Source: an uncultured Clostridia bacterium (GTDB lineage Bacteria; Bacillota; Clostridia; Christensenellales; Borkfalkiaceae). From it: DNA of 64,000 bases. Below are positions 15,045 to 23,623 of the stretch, in pieces; within the stretch, counting starts at the first letter, position 1; each line of letters opens with the position of its first letter. Position numbers and translations under genes: made by a program. Location of the stretch: assembly GCA_944376335.1 (NCBI GenBank), contig CALWCH010000002.1, positions 91,504-155,503 on the forward strand, in the 5' to 3' direction. Under the pieces are notes generated by a model that made no database searches, had not been told where the DNA came from, and saw only the letters and a program-made list of their open reading frames with translations.

Positions 15045-16051
15045 CAGATCTTCTCCTGGATCTTGCGTTTTATTTCTGCGAGCACTTCGTCTATCGTCAT
15101 GGAAGAAGTGTCGATGAGCACGGCGTCCTCCGCTCTTTTAAGCGGTGCCAGGGCGCGGGAGGAGTCCTGCTCGTCGCGGCGGACAATCTCCCTCTCAAGC
15201 TCCTCTCTGTCCACCTGAAAGCCCTTTGCGGTGAGTTCGTCGTAACGCCTTTGCGCGCGCACGCTCGCATCGGCGGTGAGGAAGAACTTGAAGTCTGCCT
15301 CGGGCAGCACAAAGGTGCCGATGTCCCTGCCGTCGAGTACGCAGCTCATCTTGTCTGCGATCTCCCGCTGCTTTTCCACCATTTTAAGGCGCACGGCGGG
15401 GTATTGAGACACCGTGGAGGCGGCCATGGAGACTTCGGGCTCGCGGATGCGTTCGGAAACGTCCTCCCCGTCGAGAATGGTCTTCTGTACGCCGTCCTCA
15501 TATTTGATCTCAAGCGCAAGGTCGCGCATGCAGTCGATGACGGCGGCCTCGTCGGAAATGTCCGTCTTCGTCTTGATCGCCTTTAAGGCGCAGGCGCGGT
15601 ACATGGCGCCCGTGTCGAGATAGAGGATGTTCATGCTCTTTGCAAGCGCCTTTGCCATCGTCGACTTGCCGCTTCCTGCGGGGCCGTCGATGGCGATGTT
15701 GATCTTGGAGGCGATGTCCTTCCGCAGCGTACGCGCCCCGCGCAGATACACATGGTGCGGCGTGATGTTCTTTTCGACGAAAATCATCACGCGGATGCAC
15801 AGGGGAAGCCCCCCGTCGATGTCGGGCTCCTGCGCGGAAAAGAGCGGGCTCATGGCATACCCCGCCTCCCGCGCCGCCTTGGCGGGATAATAGGAATGGA
15901 TATCGGACGTGCTGGAAAAGACGATGCTCAGGATCTCATCGAGATGGAGCGTATTGCGGCTCACCGTCTGGTCCAAAAGCTCCTTGACGGCCCCCTTGAT
16001 CTCCTCCGCATCGTCGCGCGCGATCGTCGTCGCGCCGCGGATGACTGTCAT
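15044..16051 (-). CDS. cmk: Chorismate mutase (AroH type) fused to cytidylate kinase
   Basis: One continuous frame of 335 residues joins two enzymes. Residues 1-113 are an AroH-type chorismate mutase (chorismate to prephenate): VIRGATT with Arg5, Glu75 in QEPDIDGG, Arg87 in CIRVM and Tyr102 in HVYL correspond to the Bacillus subtilis AroH active-site residues. Residues 116-335 are a full (d)CMP kinase with P-loop DGPAGSGKST (122-131), YLDTGAMYRA and LDGRDIGT. There is no stop or ribosome binding site between the parts. These genes are neighbours in other Clostridia as far as I recall; the fusion itself is unusual. Both halves look catalytically intact. Confidence 0.9.
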   Translation of the reverse strand: MTVIRGATTIARDDAEEIKGAVKELLDQTVSRNTLHLDEILSIVFSSTSDIHSYYPAKAAREAGYAMSPLFSAQEPDIDGGLPLCIRVMIFVEKNITPHHVYLRGARTLRKDIASKINIAIDGPAGSGKSTMAKALAKSMNILYLDTGAMYRACALKAIKTKTDISDEAAVIDCMRDLALEIKYEDGVQKTILDGEDVSERIREPEVSMAASTVSQYPAVRLKMVEKQREIADKMSCVLDGRDIGTFVLPEADFKFFLTADASVRAQRRYDELTAKGFQVDREELEREIVRRDEQDSSRALAPLKRAEDAVLIDTSSMTIDEVLAEIKRKIQEKI

Positions 16052-16114
16052 ACTATTTCCTCACAGATTCATTGGTGTGCTTCCATTATATAGGGAATTG
16101 CCCGTAAAGTCAAA

Positions 16115-17356
16115 TCATTCGGCAAGATTTCCCGCCTGCGCGGCGGCACGGCCCGCGAGATAGCCCGTCGAGAAGGCGATCTGCAGGTTGAACCCGCCCG
16201 TGAACGCGTCGACATCGAGCACCTCGCCCGCAAAATACACGCCGTTTTGCAGCTTGCTCTCCATCGTCTTGGGGGAAATTTCTTTGAGGTCGACCCCGCC
16301 CGACGTGACGACGGCCTCGGAAAAGCCGCGCAGGGAGACGGGCTCTATCGGGAAGGCTTTCAGCGCTTTTACGAGGGCAAGACGTTCCTCCTTCGTCACG
16401 GCGTTTGCCTGCTTGGCGGGGGAGATATTTGCAGCATTTAGGACGGGAATGCACAGGGCGGCGGGCAGCAGCCCGCGCATCACGTTCTTCATCTGCTCGT
16501 TCTTGCGCTCTGTAAAGTCTCTGACAAGGCGGGCGTTGAGCGTCTCAGAATCGAGCGCCGGCTTAAAATCGATGAAGAGCTCTACCTCTTTGAGCGGCAG
16601 GCGGTTGATGAGCGCAGAGAGCGTTAAAACGAGCGGCCCGCTGATGCCGTAGTGCGTCAGGAGCATTTCGCCCTGTTCGGAAAAAATGACCTTCCCCCCG
16701 CGCCTTGCAAAGAGACATACATTCTTTAAGGAGACACCTTGGAGCTTTGCAAAGTCTCCCCTGCAGTTGAGCCCGACGAGGGAGGGTACGCAGGGTATGA
16801 GCCGATGCCCGAGCGCCTTGGCAAAGTGCAGCCCGTCGCCCGTGGAGCCCGTCGAAGGATACGAGAGCCCGCCCGTCGCAATGACGACCGCATGGCAGGA
16901 ATAAGCGGCTTTATCGGATACTATGTCACGCATAGTACTATGCAAAATGCCGATTTCCTTCACATATTCGTTCAAATGGATGTCGACTCCCACAGAACGG
17001 CAGGCTCTTTCCAACATTTTGGTGACATCGCTCGCATGGTCGGAGACGGGAAATACCCTGTTCCCCCGCTCTATCTTTACGGGCAGGGAGAAGCGTTCGC
17101 AGAATTCCATCATCTTCTCGGGCGGGAATGCCCGGACGGCGCCCGCCAAAAATTTGCCCCCTCTTACGACGTTCTGCAAAAATTCATCGGGCGGGCAGTC
17201 GTTGGTGAGGTTGCACCTGCCCTTCCCTGTGATGTAAATTTTCTTTCCGAGCTTTTCATTGCGCTCTAGGAGCGTCACTTCGGCGCCCTCGTTTTGGGCG
17301 GCGTATGCCGCCATGAGCCCCGCCGCCCCGCCGCCGATCACGACCACCTTTCTCAT
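16115..17356 (-). CDS. BaiN/HI0933-family FAD-dependent oxidoreductase
   Basis: The protein is a flavoprotein of 413 residues. It has the dinucleotide-binding GGGAAGLMAAYAA near the N-terminus, the family motif GKKIYITGKGRCNLTN, AVVIATGGLSYPSTGSTGDG and a C-terminal GEVLDVDAFTGGFNLQIAFS. The family includes the bile-acid enzyme BaiN and aminoacetone-oxidase-like proteins, and the substrate here is unknown. Part of a dispersed DNA repeat (16916-16956) is read in frame as GILHSTMRDIVSDK, in a loop between EYVKEI and the FAD-binding strand, where relatives have a variable segment. It lies upstream of the aroH-cmk fusion on the same strand. Confidence 0.88.
   Translation of the reverse strand: MRKVVVIGGGAAGLMAAYAAQNEGAEVTLLERNEKLGKKIYITGKGRCNLTNDCPPDEFLQNVVRGGKFLAGAVRAFPPEKMMEFCERFSLPVKIERGNRVFPVSDHASDVTKMLERACRSVGVDIHLNEYVKEIGILHSTMRDIVSDKAAYSCHAVVIATGGLSYPSTGSTGDGLHFAKALGHRLIPCVPSLVGLNCRGDFAKLQGVSLKNVCLFARRGGKVIFSEQGEMLLTHYGISGPLVLTLSALINRLPLKEVELFIDFKPALDSETLNARLVRDFTERKNEQMKNVMRGLLPAALCIPVLNAANISPAKQANAVTKEERLALVKALKAFPIEPVSLRGFSEAVVTSGGVDLKEISPKTMESKLQNGVYFAGEVLDVDAFTGGFNLQIAFSTGYLAGRAAAQAGNLAE
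16916..16956. repeat. Dispersed palindromic repeat, copy B, in frame inside a gene
   Basis: Bases 16916-16937 are identical to the terminator core at 2473-2494, and bases 16942-16956 are identical to the minus strand of both 24-bp repeats (2702-2716, 3728-3742). The copy is translated without disrupting the flavoprotein frame. Confidence 0.75.
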
Positions 17357-17435
17357 CGTGTTCTCCGTCCTGTTTTTCCCCCATTGTAACCAAAAATACC
17401 CGCTTTGTCAAGCGCCTCACCTTCTTGCAGACACG

Positions 17436-17461
17436 AAAAGGGAGAGCTGCGTTGCTCTCCC
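17436..17461 (-). terminator. Terminator after spoIVA
   Basis: Stem 17440-17447 with 17454-17461 is followed by TTTT on the minus strand. Confidence 0.85.
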
Positions 17462-17467
17462 CTTCCT

Positions 17468-18934
17468 TCAAATGAGAATGCAGATGACCCCACCCTTCCC
17501 CTCGTTGACGATGCGCGTCACCGTCTTTCGCATCTTCTTCTGGACGTTTTCCGCCATCGAGCGGTTTTTGATGTAGAGCTCGTCGCCTAAGAGCTCCTTG
17601 AGCGTCTTGCCGAACATGTTGGTATTCCACGCCGTCTCGGGCTCGGACGCCATATTCTCCTGCAAGGTCTTGGCAAACGCCTCGCTCTGTTCCTCATTGC
17701 CGAGCGCTGGCCGTACTTCGCCGCTTAAGTCCACACGGATGATGTGATAGCTCGGCGCATCCGCCTTGAGGTCGACACCCACTCTCCCGCCCTTTTTAAC
17801 GATCTTGGGCTCCTTTAACGCCATTTCGTTCTCTTCGGGCGGCACGATGCCGTAGCCGTATTCCTTGGCGTCTTCAAAGGCCTTTCCGACGCGCTCATAC
17901 AGCTTTTTGGCCTCTTTTAGGGAGACGACATAGTTCATCAGGGCAAAATCATCGTCGATGTCCGCCTCGCACATCTCTCCGAGTACATGATAGAACGCTC
18001 CTTCCCTCGCCTCTGCGCGGACGAGTGCTTTTCCTGCGGCGGGCTCCAATTTGATGCTCACGGGCGGGGAGAGCCGTTCGCTGCCGTCAAAAAGCGTGTC
18101 TAAAAGGGCGCAGTCGCTCATCTTATTTATCTTAGCAGCGACGGTGCGGATGCTTTCGAGTGCCTCCGAGATGATGGGCGAATCTGCTTCGAACACGCGC
18201 ATCCATTCGGGAAGGTCGACATCGATGGTGAGTACGGGAAATTCGTACAATACGCGCTCTAAGATGAGCGTCAATTGCTCCCGTCCCATCTTCTCGGCAT
18301 TGACGGCAAGCACGGGTGAGGCGTATTTTTCCTCGAGAGCAAAGCGCAGGCCGTCGCAGTTTTGCGGCTCCATGCTGTTCAAAAGAATGACGAAGGGTTT
18401 TCCGCTCTCCTTCATCTCGGCGATGCAGCGTGCCTCGGCGTCCTCATATTCCTCGCGCGCAATGCCCGTTACGGAGCCGTCCGTCGTCATCACGATGCCG
18501 ATGGTCGAATGGTCGCGCATCACCTTGCGTGTGCCCTCCTCCGCCGCCTCCTTAAGGGGCATGGGTGTTTCGCTCCAGGGCGTCTTTACAAGTCGGGGCT
18601 CGCCGTCCTCCTCAAACCCCGCCGCCCCCTGCACGGGGAAGCCCACGCAGTCGACGAGCCGCACCTTTGCCGTCGCCCGCCCGAAGGTGACGGGGATGGC
18701 CTCTTCGGGCACGAATTTGGGCTCCGTCGTCATCACCGTCCTTCCCGAGGCAGACTGCGGGAGTTCGTCGACCATGCGTCTTCTCTTGCTGCCCTCCGCT
18801 TCGGGAAGCACGAGTTCTTCCATAAAGCGCTTGATAAACGTCGATTTGCCCGTTCTCACGGGACCCACGACCCCGATATAGATCTCTCCGCCCGTGCGCG
18901 CGGCAATGTCCTCATAAACGCCGATATCTTCCAT
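17468..18934 (-). CDS. spoIVA: Stage IV sporulation protein A
   Basis: SpoIVA is the ATPase that polymerises on the forespore surface and forms the base of the spore coat. The 488-residue protein (about 492 in Bacillus) has the Walker A motif GVVGPVRTGKSTFIKRF, the conserved MVDELPQSASGRTVMTTEPKF, RLVDCVGFPVQGA and the C-terminal membrane-anchoring end VNEGKGGVICILI. Start and length fit the family exactly. A sigma-E-type promoter precedes it, as expected for a mother-cell gene. It is the firmest evidence that this organism sporulates. Confidence 0.98.
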   Translation of the reverse strand: MEDIGVYEDIAARTGGEIYIGVVGPVRTGKSTFIKRFMEELVLPEAEGSKRRRMVDELPQSASGRTVMTTEPKFVPEEAIPVTFGRATAKVRLVDCVGFPVQGAAGFEEDGEPRLVKTPWSETPMPLKEAAEEGTRKVMRDHSTIGIVMTTDGSVTGIAREEYEDAEARCIAEMKESGKPFVILLNSMEPQNCDGLRFALEEKYASPVLAVNAEKMGREQLTLILERVLYEFPVLTIDVDLPEWMRVFEADSPIISEALESIRTVAAKINKMSDCALLDTLFDGSERLSPPVSIKLEPAAGKALVRAEAREGAFYHVLGEMCEADIDDDFALMNYVVSLKEAKKLYERVGKAFEDAKEYGYGIVPPEENEMALKEPKIVKKGGRVGVDLKADAPSYHIIRVDLSGEVRPALGNEEQSEAFAKTLQENMASEPETAWNTNMFGKTLKELLGDELYIKNRSMAENVQKKMRKTVTRIVNEGKGGVICILI

Positions 18935-18960
18935 ACGACCCTCCGCCTGTTTTCTTCTCT

Positions 18961-18989
18961 ATCGTATGGCAGTTTCCTCCCGAATATGA
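18961..18989 (-). promoter_or_regulatory. Sigma-E-type promoter of spoIVA
   Basis: On the minus strand TCATATT (18983-18989) and CATACGAT (18961-18968) are 14 bp apart, close to the mother-cell sigma-E consensus. AGGCGGAGGG then precedes the ATG. Confidence 0.72.
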
Positions 18990-19000
18990 ACGAAAGCACG

Positions 19001-19029
19001 AAAAAGGCGGCCCCATTCTGGGAACCGCC
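19001..19029 (-). terminator. Terminator after the cupin gene
   Basis: Stem 19006-19029 is followed by TTTTT on the minus strand. Confidence 0.85.
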
Positions 19030-19035
19030 ATTCGC

Positions 19036-19455
19036 TTAAAGTGCGTTATAATCTTCGTCTTCAACCTCTTCCAGCCATTCGTTGGAAGTATTCTCGCCGG
19101 GCACTTCGACGGCGATGTGCGAGAACCAGCTGTCCTTCTTTGCCCCGTGCCAATGTTTGACGTTGGCAGGGATGACGACGACATCGCCCGGCTTCAAGCT
19201 GCGAGCGGGGAGCCCCCACTCCTGATACCAGCCTTCGCCCGCAATGCATAACAGCAGCTGTCCGCCGCCGCTTGCTGCATGATGGATGTGCCAGTTGTTG
19301 CGGCAGCCGGGTTCAAACGTCACATTTGCCAGAAAGGGCGAGACCCCCTGCGGCGTGAGCGGGTTCAGATACGATGTTCCGATGAAGTACTTGGCAAAAC
19401 CGCTGTTCTCCTTGCCGATGCCGAAGAGGTTCTCCTTTTCAAACTGCTTGTCCAT
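19036..19455 (-). CDS. Cupin-domain protein (139 aa)
   Basis: This is a small single-cupin protein. The first metal-binding cupin motif appears as NNWHIHHAASGGGQLLLCIAG and the second as PGDVVVIPANVKHWHGA, so the His and Glu/Gln ligands for a metal are largely present. The start at 19455 follows a clear AGGAGG; the longer upstream frame is not supported. Similar proteins are annotated as carboxymuconolactone-decarboxylase-associated cupins, but the substrate cannot be inferred. It stands alone, with its own terminator. Confidence 0.85.
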   Translation of the reverse strand: MDKQFEKENLFGIGKENSGFAKYFIGTSYLNPLTPQGVSPFLANVTFEPGCRNNWHIHHAASGGGQLLLCIAGEGWYQEWGLPARSLKPGDVVVIPANVKHWHGAKKDSWFSHIAVEVPGENTSNEWLEEVEDEDYNAL

Positions 19456-19507
19456 AGTATCCTCCTGAAATTTATCATTTTGAGGCGAGCGCATGCGGGA
19501 ACCCCTC

Positions 19508-20347
19508 TCAGGCGTCCGTCTTTTTCTCCGTTGTAAAATCGGGCAGTATCTGCGACTGTGCAGCGATCTCTTGAAAGTAGGGATCACACGAAAAGTCGCG
19601 CACCTTGGTATATTCGCCGCCCAAGGCCTCGATGGCGTATTTGAGCTCCTGATATTCGAGGTAGTTTGTCTCGTCGCGGTCGATGTAGTCGAGAAGTGCG
19701 GGAAGCGCCCGCTCGTCGCCGTAGCTTGCAAGATAGCTCGCGTGCATGGGGATATCGTCGGGCGCGGTGCGGAACTCGTTTATAAGGATGTTGAACACCT
19801 CGTCGTCGCGCTGTTTGCATCGCGACAGGATCTCGAGCATGTACTCCCTCTCCACCCCCTCTCTGTAGAGAGCAAGAACGCGCTCCTTCACGGCATCTGC
19901 ATTGCCCTTTAAGTACTCGGTGACAGTATCCTTGAGTTCGCCGTCCTCTGTCGTCGTCAGAATATCTAAATAGATGGGAAGTGCTTTCCTGCTGCTGCCT
20001 GCAAGGTTGACGGTGAGCGTAAGAAGTTCCCCTTCCGCTTCCTTCATGAGTTTGAGCAGGGCATCGGGACAGCAGCGCGACTCGATCTCGCGGCACAAAA
20101 AATCGGAGACTGCAACTTCCTGCTTGAAGTGTTCCTCGAGCGCGCACACAAGCTCGTCGTCCGACATTGCGGCATAGTATTGCTTGGGCGTCGTACCGAT
20201 GCTCTTTAAGACGGTGTCGCCAAACTTGCGGTAGAGCTTGGGGATGAGGTCTTCCCACTGCTTCTCGGTATGTTCTCCTACATGCTCTTCCATGTATTCC
20301 GCAAGTTTGCGGTCGAAAAGTTCGTCAAAATCGATGATCTTCATCAT
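19508..20347 (-). CDS. Helical-repeat protein of unknown function (279 aa)
   Basis: I do not recognise a named family. The 279-residue protein is soluble, acidic and almost entirely helical, with segments such as LASYGDERALPALLDYIDRDE that look like HEAT-type repeats. It has no membrane segment or catalytic motif. The start is ATG 20347 behind a GGGGG-type ribosome binding site. It follows a TPR protein by 12 bases in an operon with hslO and a methyltransferase, so it may be a scaffold in the same stress-related process. Confidence 0.7.
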   Translation of the reverse strand: MMKIIDFDELFDRKLAEYMEEHVGEHTEKQWEDLIPKLYRKFGDTVLKSIGTTPKQYYAAMSDDELVCALEEHFKQEVAVSDFLCREIESRCCPDALLKLMKEAEGELLTLTVNLAGSSRKALPIYLDILTTTEDGELKDTVTEYLKGNADAVKERVLALYREGVEREYMLEILSRCKQRDDEVFNILINEFRTAPDDIPMHASYLASYGDERALPALLDYIDRDETNYLEYQELKYAIEALGGEYTKVRDFSCDPYFQEIAAQSQILPDFTTEKKTDA

Positions 20348-20359
20348 ATTATCCCCCTA

Positions 20360-22030
20360 TCAAATGAGAAAGTTGAGTATCTCCTTTACGGTATGCAAAT
20401 TTGCCCCGAAGATCTTTGCCGCGGTGTCGATGGTGTGTTCCTCGGTGGTGTTCAGGCGCGCTTCACGGAAGATGACGGTGGCAAGTGCGTCCGTTTCGGA
20501 GAACCAGTCCTCCGCGCCCGCATCGACGAGCGTGTAGTTGACGTCCTCCGCCGCAAACAGGATCTTACGCTCATTTCCTTCCCGCGTGATGGCATAACGG
20601 GAGTAGACAGCGGCAAACGCCTTGAGAAATTCATCGGGATGACGGCCTTCGAATTGCATCTGATGCGTGTAGAATTCACGGTAGAAATTGCAGATGACAA
20701 TACCGAACGAGTTGTCCTCGTTGCGCTCGACGAGTTCCTGCAGGATGGAAAGCTTTATAAACTCATTGCCGTTGAAGTCCAGAAGGATCTCGCGCACGGC
20801 ATCGTCCGCGCGGCACTTCACGGCCACATTGGCCGCAAGCATCAAGAGCTTTGTATCGTGACCTTCGAGATGGTCGAATGCAAGGCGGATGTAGTTCAAA
20901 ACTTCCTTCTCGTCGCCGAGGCGCTCCGCCATTTCGGGCTCTACGCCGTCCGCCATCATGAGGAAGCCGAGAAGCTCCTTGTAGTCCTCATCGGGCAAGC
21001 GGTAAAAATATCCCATCGAGACCTCTTTATCGCCGCGCAGACGCTCCAGATACAGCTTTGCGACTACCTTGCCGGGGTAGATGGTCGTCAGCGTTTCGAG
21101 CGAGGAGATGGCCTCCTCCCGCTTCCCCGAACGAAAGGCGGACACGGCATGGAACCAGAGGATATTGTCGTCGTACGGCTGCATGCCCTTCAGCTTGGTG
21201 AGCTTTTGGTATGCCTCCTCGTCGAGTTCCGTCTCGCACAGCGCCGTTGCGATGCGATAGAGATCTTCTACCGTATCGGCGTCTATTTTGGCGAGCCTTC
21301 TGCCCACTTCCTTTGCCTCTTCTCTCCGCTCCTGCGCACCGAGAACGGCGCAGTACGTCGTGAGTGCATGGATATTGTCGGGGTGGTATTCGAGCATTTT
21401 TTCACACTCTTCCGCAGCGCCCGCCGTATCCCCCATAAGCAGCTTGCACATGGCGATGAGCCCGCATGCCGAAGGGAAATCTGTGCTCTCCGGCTCGATC
21501 TCCGAGAGCACTTCCCTTGCCTTGTCGAGCTCGCCCGTCTTGACGTAGTACACGCCGCGGCGCAGCAGTTCGGGGTCGGAGACGGTGCCGTCATCCGAGT
21601 GGACAAGCCGCAGCTGCGGGCGCTCCTCTTCCTCTTCGAAGTCCTCCGTGTCAAAGTCGGAGGGCGGCGGAGCCTCGCCCGTGGCCTCGTAGGAGCGGCG
21701 GTAGAAGAGTTCTGCCCTCAGGGGATCCCCCATGTTGGCAAAGGCAACGGAGAGCCCCTCGTATCCCTCGGCAAAGTCGGCTTCATTGCAGGTGTCGAGG
21801 AAGCGGAACCATGCATCGGCGCAGAGCTGCCAGAGCGAGAATGCTTCGTAAATATCTGCATACAGCGCAGAAGCATCTGCGCTCGGCTTATACATCTCCG
21901 CGCGCTTGTTGAGCATGGTGAGCGCACCCATATAGTCGCCCGCTTCATAGCGTTTTTCGGCGGACTCCATCAAAAACTCATCGCTGAGCGTGAGCCGCTG
22001 GATGCTGTCGTCTTGCTTATTTTTTCTCAT
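20360..22030 (-). CDS. TPR-repeat protein (556 aa)
   Basis: The protein is built from tetratricopeptide-like helix pairs: AEKRYEAGDYMGALTMLNK near the start, RRGVYYVKTGELDKAREVL, and CEKMLEYHPDNIHALTTYCA with the next unit. An acidic linker (DTEDFEEEEERP) lies near residue 140. There is no signal peptide or enzyme motif, so it is probably a protein-protein interaction scaffold. Its ATG overlaps the hslO stop by four bases (ATGA), so it is translated together with the redox chaperone. Confidence 0.8.
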   Translation of the reverse strand: MRKNKQDDSIQRLTLSDEFLMESAEKRYEAGDYMGALTMLNKRAEMYKPSADASALYADIYEAFSLWQLCADAWFRFLDTCNEADFAEGYEGLSVAFANMGDPLRAELFYRRSYEATGEAPPPSDFDTEDFEEEEERPQLRLVHSDDGTVSDPELLRRGVYYVKTGELDKAREVLSEIEPESTDFPSACGLIAMCKLLMGDTAGAAEECEKMLEYHPDNIHALTTYCAVLGAQERREEAKEVGRRLAKIDADTVEDLYRIATALCETELDEEAYQKLTKLKGMQPYDDNILWFHAVSAFRSGKREEAISSLETLTTIYPGKVVAKLYLERLRGDKEVSMGYFYRLPDEDYKELLGFLMMADGVEPEMAERLGDEKEVLNYIRLAFDHLEGHDTKLLMLAANVAVKCRADDAVREILLDFNGNEFIKLSILQELVERNEDNSFGIVICNFYREFYTHQMQFEGRHPDEFLKAFAAVYSRYAITREGNERKILFAAEDVNYTLVDAGAEDWFSETDALATVIFREARLNTTEEHTIDTAAKIFGANLHTVKEILNFLI

Positions 22031-22902
22031 GTGTCCTCCCTGCCGAAGATCCGGCAGATATCCGCTTCACGGAAGCGGTAGTTGGTATTGCACTCATGGC
22101 AGTGGACGACGACCTCGCCGTCCGTCTTGATGAGATCTTCCGCAAGCTCCCTTCCGATGGAGAGCACGGCGCGTTCTGCGCGTTCTTTTGAACACGAACA
22201 GCAAAAGAGGATCTCCCGCTCGCTCTCAGTCTCTGCCTCAAAGCGCTTTAAGATATGCTCCGCGCCCTGCTCTTCAATGATGCGCGAAATTTGCGCGTAT
22301 TCCTTGATGGCTTCCTCCGCACGGGCGATGTGTTCCTCCTCTGCATTGGGAAAGGGCTGCAGAAAGACGCCGCCCGCACCGAGGCAATTCCCCTCTTTGC
22401 CGATGCGCACACCGAGCGCGATGGCGGTCGGGCGTTGTTCGCTGTAAAAGAAGTAGGAGGAAAAATCTTCCGCGATCTCTCCCGAGACAAGCGGGCTTGT
22501 TCCCACGAAGGGCAGCCTTTCACCATCATCCCTCACGATGGTGAGCGTGCCCTCTTTCCCGACAAGGCCGCCTACGTCGAGCTTGCCGTCCGCGCGCGGG
22601 GGAAGGTTGACGTCGGGGTGTTCGATAAAGCCGCGCATCCGGAGGGCGCTGTCTCCCGAGACGGAAATTCTGCCGCCCGGGCCGCCGCCCGAAATCTGCA
22701 CGGTGAGCGTGCTCACGTCCGACTTGAGCCAGCTGCAAAGGTACGCCGCCGCCGTAAAGGTGCGGCCGAGCGCCGCTGCCGCAACGGGCGAAAGATGGTG
22801 CCGTTCGATCGCCTTGTTGACGAGTGCGGTCGTATCCAGTACGGCGAGGGAGATATCCCCCCACACGGTGGCGCGGTAGATGGTACTTACTTCTTTCGGC
22901 AT
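22027..22902 (-). CDS. hslO: Redox-regulated chaperone Hsp33
   Basis: Hsp33 is a cytosolic holdase activated by oxidation of a zinc-bound cysteine tetrad. The 291-residue protein has the folded N-terminal domain (ATVWGDISLAVLDTTALV, PVAAAALGRTFTAAAYL) and the C-terminal redox switch with CSC (FCCSCSKERAERA) and CxxC (VHCHECNTNYRF). All four cysteines are present, so the switch should work. It overlaps the methyltransferase start region by 16 bp and the TPR gene by 4 bp. Confidence 0.95.
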   Translation of the reverse strand: MPKEVSTIYRATVWGDISLAVLDTTALVNKAIERHHLSPVAAAALGRTFTAAAYLCSWLKSDVSTLTVQISGGGPGGRISVSGDSALRMRGFIEHPDVNLPPRADGKLDVGGLVGKEGTLTIVRDDGERLPFVGTSPLVSGEIAEDFSSYFFYSEQRPTAIALGVRIGKEGNCLGAGGVFLQPFPNAEEEHIARAEEAIKEYAQISRIIEEQGAEHILKRFEAETESEREILFCCSCSKERAERAVLSIGRELAEDLIKTDGEVVVHCHECNTNYRFREADICRIFGREDT

Positions 22903-23618
22903 ATAAAGTTGAGCCGGTCGCTTCCCGCTCTTTCCTCGCCGAGGTGCCCCTCAACGCGGATGAGCATAAATCCCGCCCTTGCGAGCGCGGCCGACACATC
23001 CTCCTCTTCATGAATATATTGGGTATGATGTTCGTCCAAACGGTCGAACGCACCGTCCCTGCGCTTCACGAACAGCGTGACGTCCATCTCCACTCGTCCT
23101 TCCCCGAGGGAATTGAAGGAGAGGTAGGTCACGTCCTCGCGGTCGTCGCAAGAGACAGTATCTGCAACTTTTTCGCGTAATTTGTACGGGGAACTTATGT
23201 CAAACCAGAAGACCCCGCCCTTATCGAGCGCCTTGAAGACGTGCGAAAACGCAGCGTCAAGCCGCTTCTTGGGAATGTAGTTGAAGCAGTCGTTGGGCGA
23301 GAGGATGAAATCGTATTTTTTCGGGGTCTTGAGGGCGGCAGCATCCGCAAGAAAGAAGGGAATACGCATCCCCTCTTCACGGGCAAGTTTCTCCGCCTTG
23401 GTGAGCATGGCGGGCGAGAGGTCAGCACCCTCCATCAAAAAGCCCGCTCTTTGCAGGGCGCGGCAGAATGCGCCGCTCCCGCAGCCGAGCTCCAGCCCCC
23501 GCCGCCCCGCATTGAGCGCGGTGAGCCCGTCAATAAAATACTGCGACCATGAAGCATAGTCGCAGTCGTCATTCAAGTATTCAAACCACTCGGCGAGCGA
23601 ACCGTAGGCTTCTTTCAT
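22887..23618 (-). CDS. Class I SAM-dependent methyltransferase
   Basis: The SAM-binding motif I is GLELGCGSGAF near residue 40, motif II is EGADLSPAMLTKAEK, and motif IV is FILSPNDCFNYI. The 243-residue protein resembles the YqeM type of small-molecule methyltransferases common in Firmicutes, whose substrate is unknown. Its 3' end overlaps hslO, and it is the first gene of the tight operon with hslO, the TPR and the helical-repeat protein. Confidence 0.85.
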   Translation of the reverse strand: MKEAYGSLAEWFEYLNDDCDYASWSQYFIDGLTALNAGRRGLELGCGSGAFCRALQRAGFLMEGADLSPAMLTKAEKLAREEGMRIPFFLADAAALKTPKKYDFILSPNDCFNYIPKKRLDAAFSHVFKALDKGGVFWFDISSPYKLREKVADTVSCDDREDVTYLSFNSLGEGRVEMDVTLFVKRRDGAFDRLDEHHTQYIHEEEDVSAALARAGFMLIRVEGHLGEERAGSDRLNFICRKK

Positions 23619-23623
23619 GGTCT

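Noticed and set aside
20270-22081. A 603-codon open frame on the + strand
   Set aside because: It is antisense to the TPR protein gene, which has family features and is coupled to hslO. The + frame has none.
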